NCBI GenBank assembly: GCA_022885665.1
Contig: JAGQDJ010000629.1
Coordinates: forward strand, 186,001 to 250,000
Direction of reading: 5' to 3'
DNA: 64,000 nucleotides
Source: Triops longicaudatus
Taxonomy: Eukaryota > Arthropoda > Branchiopoda > Notostraca > Triopsidae
In this document: in pieces, positions 63,230 to 64,000 of the stretch
Layout: each line of letters starts with the position of its first letter
Position numbering within the stretch: the first letter of the stretch is position 1
Translations under genes and position numbers: made by a program
Notes under the pieces: generated by a model
The model's input: the letters and a program-made list of their open reading frames with translations, nothing else
The model's database searches: none
What the model was told of the DNA's origin: nothing

Positions 63230-64000
63230 AAGAGACAAGAAAAGAAATATAATAAGAGGGATACTCCAAAACCGGGAAGAAGGGGAGTTTTTTTTTAAAA
63301 AAAAGGGAGTCGAGCACCAGAAAAAAAGGTAGTAAAAATAACCCTACGGGAAATAAAGAAGTTCTCCCGATTTCCCTCGAGTGTAAGGGCTTTCTTAGCT
63401 GGACATTGCTGCGTGCCCATTAAAAAAGTTAGCTGGCCAAGGCGAAACACGCCTGGCCAAAGGATAAGAAACAAAAAGAAGGCTAAAGGTAAGGTTAAAA
63501 ATCTGGCTGGGCTGCGGTATGCCTTCTTGGCTGGCTAGCCCCACCAGGTAAACGCTCAGGGAATGAGAGAGTGTAGAGACCCCTTCCCCCTCTCCTTCCC
63601 TCCACCTACCACGTTCCACTCACCCGAGAAGAACCTAAGGAAGAAGGAAGAGACCAGCTTAAACACTACGGGCTGGCCCCGCGCCCTTTGAGTTTTGAAA
63701 GCCAGCTGGGACCCAAGTCCAGCTCCGTTGCTCTCCTCGTCAGTCGAGTTCCGTCACGCCTTTCACCTGGACGCGTTATCCTTACCATTCTTCTCCTTTA
63801 GCGGGGCTATTCAACAACTCACTTGACATTCTTATTGACTAAATCGGATTGTTTGAACAACCAAAACTTGGAGCCGGGAACCCCCCAGTCACCAACAAAA
63901 CAAGTGCATGTTTTACCCCCTGAGCTTCTGCATCCTCCCTGATCCTTTCGCTGTGGTGGTCTTTTTTTCTCATTGAGAAACGATTTGGTTCCACAGCTGC
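63230..64000. other. GC-richer right edge, no gene assigned
   Basis: Pyrimidine- and purine-rich tracts with repeated GGCTGGC/GCCAGCC words near 63430-63540. No frame with recognisable content. It may be part of a gene extending beyond the window. Confidence 0.4.

Overview
This is eukaryotic nuclear DNA from an invertebrate animal, most likely an arthropod or close relative. The evidence is GT-AG introns of 52 to 782 bp, AATAAA signals, tRNA-headed SINEs, a broken LINE, and a myosuppressin-type receptor, which is a protostome family. The species cannot be named from the sequence. The window is gene-poor. Most of it is AT-rich and holds no coding sequence I can defend, and there is no bacterial-type operon, CRISPR array or viral genome.

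Layout. From 1 to 16 kb there is a degenerate CR1/jockey-like LINE on the minus strand (about 4.77-6.30 kb), a possible small membrane protein on the minus strand (7.86-8.18 kb), a few weak exon candidates and a decayed tRNA-like element. At 16.35-17.79 kb lies an uninterrupted 482-residue rhodopsin-class GPCR of the myosuppressin/FMRFamide receptor group. From 18 to 28 kb I see essentially nothing coding. At 28.1-32.5 kb there is a phase-consistent set of exons starting with a myristoylation-type N-terminus, with a TAG closing the frame exactly at an exon end. At 38.5-40.4 kb a coactosin-like actin-binding protein (ADF-H domain) is spread over four short exons. At 41.8-52.5 kb there is a complete PIKfyve/Fab1 phosphoinositide kinase, which I resolved into 25 exons encoding 1953 residues with FYVE, DEP, CCT-like, Cys-rich and kinase domains.

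Right behind PIKfyve, at 52.75-53.68 kb, sits a compact unit. It holds a TATA-like box, a two-exon transcript for a small secreted Pro/Gln/Tyr-rich peptide broken by an in-frame TAG, and a separate coding-like 3' exon that starts about 80 bp after the first polyA signal. At 53.9-54.65 kb two SINEs lie head to tail with different tRNA-derived heads but a shared body. Past 60 kb the DNA becomes more GC-rich. A TATA box and a possible first exon (60.0-60.4 kb) suggest a plus-strand gene running toward the right edge, while 62.96-63.22 kb is open on both strands.

The confident genes are unrelated in pathway: a neuropeptide receptor, an actin regulator and an endosomal lipid kinase. No functional cluster is implied. 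The least explained parts are the small secreted-peptide unit after PIKfyve, the TAG-interrupted models and the mosaic SINE pair.
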